Below are positions 58,124 to 64,000 of a DNA stretch of 64,000 bases, in pieces; positions within the stretch are counted from its first letter, which is position 1; every line of letters starts with the position of its first letter. The translations under genes were made by a program, and so were the position numbers. Where the stretch lies: the NCBI GenBank assembly GCA_015143295.1, contig CM026555.1, forward strand, positions 434,001 through 498,000, in the 5' to 3' direction. The notes beneath the pieces are model-generated. The model did no database searches, was not told the origin of the DNA, and was given only the letters and a program-made list of their open reading frames with translations. The DNA comes from Tetracentron sinense. Lineage: Eukaryota > Streptophyta > Magnoliopsida > Trochodendrales > Trochodendraceae.

Positions 58124-60753
58124 TATCACGCCCCAAAATACCACCTAAGAGTTATGATACTTTGGCGACGTGACTTATTCTTGAAGCCATCAAGTAAGGA
58201 GTATACAAGGAATGCCAAAGAATGAAAGCGAAAATTTCTTCTATATAAATGTTCTTCCAAGTGTTAACATAAACAACGACTGAATGAAAACTACAATAAG
58301 TACAAAAAGGGCATAACACTTGAGTTACCAACTCAAGCCCACATGAAAATTCCCCAAAAGAAAATCCCAAATTACATGCTATCTCACTCAACCCAACCCT
58401 AGGGCCACATGTCAAGACCCCTAACATCTGGATGACAATCCCGAGCAAACTCTTGCCCTTCATGAACCGCCTCGATCCAATGAACCAGAGTACATATATC
58501 GCATGGTGTACCTGCTGACATCAATAGGTATGGCTGAGTATGGAATACTCAGCGAGTACAAGCTACTAGCTAACAATAGTAAAAACAATAATATGTCATG
58601 TGTGGTATAGTTCATCATTACATATACATAATCAGAGTGCGGAAGCTAAGACAAAATAACAAATACAAAATCTTGAACATCATATCTTAAATCATGCTTT
58701 ATGTTCATACTTTAACCAAATGTGTTTCAATTACCTCGTGAGTTCCTTATATGTCTTATGCATCTTGTGGTTACCTTACACATCTTATGAGATTCTTCAT
58801 TTCACTTATCTTATTTGGCTAGTACCCGAACTATGAAATGGACGGACATACTAGCTTCTTGTCTTGTTTAACTAGTACCCAGACTATAAAATGGACGGAC
58901 ATACTAGGATCTTGTCCTGCTTTACTAATGCCCAAATTATAATGGAACGGAACACATTAGCATCTTGTCTTGACTTAACTAGTGCTCGGACTATAGTGGA
59001 ACGGAACACACTAGTTATCTCACTAGTTTACTAATGCCTGGACTATGATGGAACATAACACATTAGCATCCTTGTCTTCACTTGACTAGTGCCCAGACTA
59101 TAGTAGAACGGAACACACTAGTTATCTCACTTGTTACTAATGCCCAAACTATGATGAAACGGAACACATTAGCATCCTTATACGTGTTTTACTAATGCCC
59201 GAACTATAATGGAACGAAACACATTAGCAATTTAACTTGCTTTACTAATGCCCGGACTATGATGGAATGGAACACATTAGCATCTTGCCTTGTTTTTCTT
59301 GTGAGCTAGATATGACATATCCTTGGGATATGTCCTATCCTTGACAGACCCAAAGTTCAGCTTTATCATTCTCGTTTGTCATGTTTTCTTGTGAGTCATA
59401 TGTGACATATCATAGGATATGCCCCATCTTTGACCGACCCAAAGTTCGGTTTTGTCATTCGTATCGTAAATCACATGTCTTATTCTTGTTGTTTCCTTAC
59501 ATGTATACTTGTACTCTGAAAAGCTCGGTTCATGCATGCATGTGTGCTCATGCATAACCCTTGGTGACATCATGTTGACATGAAACAATAAAACATAATA
59601 TAGCATTTCTTACATTTTCATAGACATGGGGGCTTTAATGAAAATATATATATCATTGGAAGGAACATATATTGCATTTGATTAAAACTATCCAATTGGG
59701 GAAAAACCCTAAATCATAATGTCATAGTCTTGATTAATTTCTCAACATACATTTCATCAAACACTTGGTATTCAACCTTTCCTTAAGTCTTTTACTCCCA
59801 TTTTCATTATTTACACTTCATCAAACATCTCATGTGCGTTTATTATGGGTACATTGTCCTTCCCCATTTTCCATCACATAACATCCATCACATCCACATG
59901 GCATCCAATCGCCTCAACCATCCACCTCCCACACATCCACAATTAATTTGTTAATCTTATACACTCTTAGGGTCATGATAGATTCCAAGAAATGAGATAT
60001 ACAAGTTCTATCCATAATCATTTTTAAATGGAAAACCTAGGTTATTACTAAAGTCAACTAGAATAGTGTACTAACCTTGAAGATTAACTCCTAATCTTTG
60101 AAGATAAACCCTTCTTGATTTGGAATCCAAGCTTGAGGAAGAAGCACCACTTTGGAATGGAAGATCTTTGCTTGATGGGGGAAGATCCAACATTGATTTG
60201 GGCTTCACCCTTTTCAATCCACAAACCCTCCTTGAATCTCCCCAATCTCCCTTCTCCTCTCAATCCCTCTTAGGTTTAGGAAGTCCCCAAAAATCCCCAA
60301 AATGAAGCCTTATTTATAGGTAAAGGGTTTAAAACCCTCAATTCCGAAATCGGCACCCGCATGCGATTGATCCTACACCAACTGCAATCGATCACAGATC
60401 CCAGTGCGATCGATCGTGCCTGGGGCGATCTGTCGCACTTGAACCCGAAAGTTTTGTCAAATTTTTTCCTGCATGCTATCGATCACACACCAGTTGCGAT
60501 AGATTGTAGACCCCTGTGCGATCTATCGCACTTGGAGGTGACCTATCGCATATGGACCCGAACCTTTCTATCATTTTTCCACTGCATGCGATCGATCGCA
60601 CACCAATTGTGATCAATTACAGGTGAACTCGAAAGTTTATGCTGAAAATCCTCTGACAGCGATCGATCGCACCTTACTCGCAATCGATCGCACATCCCAT
60701 TTTCTGAAAATTTTCACCTTAGACTCCTTCTACAAAAGTTCCGGGGTTCTACA
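58124..60753 (-). repeat. 5' LTR of the gag-only Gypsy element
   Basis: 2,630 bp. In plus orientation it starts TATCACGCCCC and ends GGTTCTACA. It includes a minisatellite (58800-59285), CGATCGATCG palindromes (60359-60705) and, on the minus strand, the TATA box CTATAAATAAGG near 60318. Confidence 0.78.
58800..59285. repeat. LTR minisatellite, about 50-60 bp unit
   Basis: Eight or so diverged units alternating ACTAGTGCCCGGACTATAG and TACTAATGCCCGGACTATGA with GGAACGGAACACATTAG. Each unit carries the same short word inverted at its ends (CTAGT/ACTAG, CTAATG/CATTAG), so single units could form hairpins. Confidence 0.8.
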
Positions 60754-63560
60754 CTTTGTATTTTCATTCTTCCCATTTTTCTTTCTTTGTTTCTTCTTTA
60801 TAGATTCGGGCAACTTTCTTCACTCAGTTCTACGAGGTTGCATAGCCAGTGTCTCGACCCGAATTAAACTTAACATTTCACTAATGAAATTTAAGTGTGA
60901 ATCTGACCGTGAGATCCTCTTTTCTCATAGATTGCAGAAGCGTCAAATACCAAGGGAATTTAAACTTTTAAAACCTTCCTTATCCATTCACAATTGCCAT
61001 CATATCATGTCCATATGAAACTTAAAGTTTATATAACCAATTCAATTACATCAAATTGAAACAAAATATAAAAGCATATCAAAAGCGACTCCATCCTTCC
61101 TCGAACGTCACTTCTAAATAGTTCCTTCACTGTTCATCTGGTGACGTAAAATGCCAGTAAGCTACGAAGCCCAATAAGAAGTTTCAATAACATTATGCTA
61201 AATAATTACTTAGAATAAGCATAATATAACATTTAGATAACAACTTTATCATAAGAATATAATATTAAACAATTTAATATTACTTTTGATATTTTTAAAC
61301 ATCTTTTACACAAGAATATAATATTAATCTTTTAATATTGCTTTCGACATTTCCTTTAAACATCTTTTACTTGGATCCGGTTTATCTTAATCTTGTCTCT
61401 CAAGATTATCGCCGAACGACATTCCTTTTTGGGGTTCACCCATCTATCTTGGGATTTTTCTTAACCCCTCAAGATGATTGCCGAATGGTATTCCCTTTTG
61501 GGGCTTACCCATCTGTCTTGAGATTTTCCTTAATCCCTCAAGATGATTGCCGAACGGTCTTCCCTTTTGGGGCTCGCCCATCTGTCTTAAGACCCTTTAT
61601 AAGATAAGCGTATCTATCTTTTTCTTTGTCTTTTCCTCATCAACACATTATAAGATAAATTATCTCATTTCTTTCATTTCATTAGGAAATAGTAACATAT
61701 GTATCAAAATCGTCTCATTATGAATATGCATTTTCTCATTCTTTAAAAATATAGTTATTTCTTAGTTTCCATAACTATAATTCTTGTAAACATTACTACA
61801 AGATTTTCCCTTAATAACATCCATTTTCTAACGCAATATTAGAAGAGATTATACGTATAAAGTAGAAGCATATCAAAATAGCATCATCATAATATTTTTC
61901 AACTAAGAGTGAAATTATACTTTATCATTACTTACTCTTATCTTTCATTCTAAATCGTCATTTTAGAATAATATTACTGAATATCCCTTACTTATTTCAT
62001 CTTATTTCGAAAATACTCATCATTATTAACTTTCCTTCTAAATCGTGATTTAGAATAATATTACCGAAAAATAACTTTCTATTATCCTTCAATTCGAAAA
62101 ATACATAACATTACTAACCTTCATTCTAAATCGTCATTTAGAATAATATTACCGAAACGTACTTACTTTTTTCGAATCCGAAGCCGGGTCGGCCGGCATT
62201 TTCTCTTTCTTTCCTCTTTCTCCTTTCTTCCTTTCTTCTCCTTTCTTTCTTTCCTTCTCTCTCTCTAATCTCTCATGGTTTGGCACCAAGTGAAGTGAGC
62301 AACACCAATTGGGCATGTGGTCCTTATATAGGCAAAGAGTCTTGCCTCTCATAAATTTTGGTACACTCCCCTTTATTAATTATAGTTCACGAACCTTATT
62401 AATTTCATGAATCATATTAATTGGGTTTCATTCCCTTTAATTAGATTCATCTAATTAATACTTCATGTACCTCTTAGATTTATGACACATCATACTAACT
62501 TAACCATAGTTTACATTAAACCCATAGTTAATATTATTATCATAACTCATAATACATGTATCTTTTAAATTAGATCCTTACATAATTCTATGTATTATAT
62601 AAAATCATGGTTCACTTATCCAAAGTGAGTTACTTAACTCATGGTCAAGCATAGATGGGCGTGTAGTACTTCCTCCATTCTAAGAATCTATCTAATATCT
62701 CATTTATTAAAGTATTCATGAATTATCTCATTCATGTTTCTATCTTCTAATTAACTTGAAGATTATAATCTTAACCTAGATTCATGGGTTAACTTAATGT
62801 TCTAACCATAGTTCACATATTCATTAATTTAGGTTCATGTCCTAACCATAGTTCATGTATTCACTAGTTTAGGTTCATGTTTATGGTTAACCTAAACTAA
62901 CTAGAGTGGTCAAAACTCAAGGTGAGCAAGGGGCGTGGAGCACTTCTCCATGTTAAGGTTTCATCTTAACATATGCTTATCCTAATAACTATATCCATCA
63001 CCTATGCATTAGATTCATGAACTATCCATAAATAAGTTCATACCTCTATCTCCCATTTACTTTAAACTCATGGACTAACCTAATCATAGTAAGTCACTAA
63101 CCTAAGGTTAACTTGATTGAGTGTGGAGTACATTCCATGTTAAGAGACCTTTGGTCTTCCTCCTTCTTTGGTTCATGAACATCATAAATGAAGGTGCCAT
63201 GTGGCACTTGATTCCCATGATTGAATCTTGTTTGTCCATTACATCCATCATGATTCTTTTAATCCTTTGATTAACTCTACATAGTTAATTGACCCTAACT
63301 TTGGTTAATCTTGGACATCCCACTTGCCACGTGTCCTTATCTTAGCTCATGATCAATTCTCTCATTAATTACTTGGGTATCCACCCTAAGATATCGTCAC
63401 TTGTCATAATCTTAAGTAATGTTTCCTTATTATATACATGTATTAATATTGAGTTTAATACATAGTATATACTTTATATTAAAACAATAATCAATGTAAT
63501 ATCTTAATTAAATTGTGTATTTTTAATGTTTTTATTTCTAAAAATTTCTGGGTCGTTACA
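60754..63560 (-). mobile_element. Second Gypsy-type LTR region
   Basis: On the minus strand the right end begins TGTAACGACCCAGAAATTTT, a typical chromovirus LTR start. A TATA box, CCTATATAAGG (about 62336-62326), and a GA-rich leader follow. A minisatellite lies at 61390-61600. Where it meets the neighbouring LTR (60753) is unclear, so 60754 is only a working limit. It interrupts a Gypsy gag at 63561. Confidence 0.55.
61390..61600. repeat. LTR minisatellite, 62-bp unit, three copies
   Basis: Three units with CTCAAGATGATTGCCGAACG, TTCCCTTTTGGGGCT and CCCATCTGTCTTGAGA, which starts with CTCAAGA and ends with its inverse TCTTGAG. Confidence 0.85.
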
Positions 63561-64000
63561 GCTAGAGCCTGGGCCATTTGTTTCTTCTTCTTAGCTCCTT
63601 TACTCTCGTAGAGAGTCCATTCTTCACTTTCAGAGGTTGGTCCTTGGTTGACATTCTCTATTGAAAACACTGTATTAGCTGTAGCAGCTTCTACTTTATC
63701 TGGAGCCATGACAATTATCTTGTCATCCAACAGCTTCTGGATTTGATCTTTTAAGACAAAGCAATCTTTCAGGGTGTGGCTCACGATACGGTGGAAACGA
63801 CAGTATTTTGGATGATTTGTCTTTCCAGCTCCATCCGGTCTCTTGATCTTAGGAAGAGTTATCAAGTTTTAACACAGTAAGACTTCAAAGAGGTCCTCTA
63901 CCACTTCATTTGAGAAGGAGCAAGTTTTCTCCATTCGGTTCTGTATAGCTGATTTCTTGGTTTCGTCTTTTCGTCCTTTATTTCTCCCAACCGTTCTAGA
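63561..64000 (-). mobile_element. Gypsy gag fragment running off the right edge
   Basis: The minus strand gives HPKYCRFHRIVSHTLKDCFV then LKDQIQKLLDDKII, a zinc-knuckle-like segment typical of plant Gypsy gag proteins of the Tat/Retand kind. Broken; the LTR ending at 63560 cuts it on the left. Confidence 0.7.

Larger units (their letters stand above)
53906..60753 (-). mobile_element. Gypsy element, gag-only interior, long LTRs
   Basis: Minus-strand element. The 5' LTR is 58124-60753 and the 3' LTR is truncated to 53906-55325. A primer-binding-like TGGTATCCGAGCC (about 58120-58108) and a purine tract AGAGGGGAGGA (about 55336-55326) bound a 2.8 kb interior. Only gag is visible, with no protease, RT or integrase, so pol was lost or never present. 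The shared LTR parts are roughly 95% alike by eye. A few breaks in gag. Confidence 0.78.

Noticed and set aside
58800-59285. Regular repeats with variable stretches, CRISPR-like at first sight.
   Set aside because: Repeats are diverged, have no true spacers, and lie inside a plant Gypsy LTR.
1-64000. tRNA, rRNA or small RNA genes.
   Set aside because: No cloverleaf with A and B boxes or conserved RNA gene was seen. The only tRNA-like matches are primer-binding sites of LTR elements.

Overview
The window is nuclear DNA of a flowering plant. It holds spliceosomal exons with GT-AG borders, plant-type Copia and Gypsy LTR elements, LINEs, MULE and hAT/Harbinger-like DNA transposons, and AT-rich non-coding sequence. 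The species cannot be told from the sequence; very long, repeat-filled introns suggest a large, repeat-rich genome.

One host gene is supported: a nuclear gene for an EngA/Der-type double GTPase on the minus strand. Six exons (42584 down to 3117) join in consistent phase and give 442 residues. These hold an R/S-rich presequence, the whole first GTPase domain and the second domain as far as its DTAG motif. The rest of domain 2 and the KH-like domain are not found and should lie left of position 1. Exons 1-4 are compact, with introns of 85, 95 and 182 bp. Intron 4 (21.7 kb) and intron 5 (16.0 kb) are filled with nested transposons.

Intron 6 (1-3116) holds a Copia gag remnant and a 1.4 kb terminal-inverted-repeat element. 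Intron 5 (3243-19281) holds a minus-strand Copia remnant split by a gag-only Sirevirus-like Copia element (4885-10838) and by a miniature transposon inside another one, then a plus-strand Copia remnant and a Gypsy-type LTR. Intron 4 (19491-41231) holds a LINE endonuclease fragment, a low-coding repeat block carrying a DNA insertion with a LINE tail, a full-length but decayed Copia element (25354-30790), another Copia remnant split by a solo LTR (37319-38667), and a LINE 3' fragment with an RNase H domain. Every intronic LTR element with a recognisable LTR lies antisense to the host gene.

Upstream of the gene (42585-64000) come Myb/SANT-like transposon fragments with a LINE tail, a 124-bp tandem repeat, and a MULE with DUF1985-like exons and a MuDR transposase end, split by a solo LTR. 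Beyond these are a Tat-type Gypsy LTR, a gag-only Gypsy element with about 2.6 kb LTRs, another Gypsy LTR, and a Gypsy gag fragment running off the right edge. The LTR elements are all broken fossils. No RNA genes or CRISPR arrays were seen. A cross-cutting observation is that three different LTR families carry clusters of near-perfect 12-14 bp palindromes just upstream of a TATA box.
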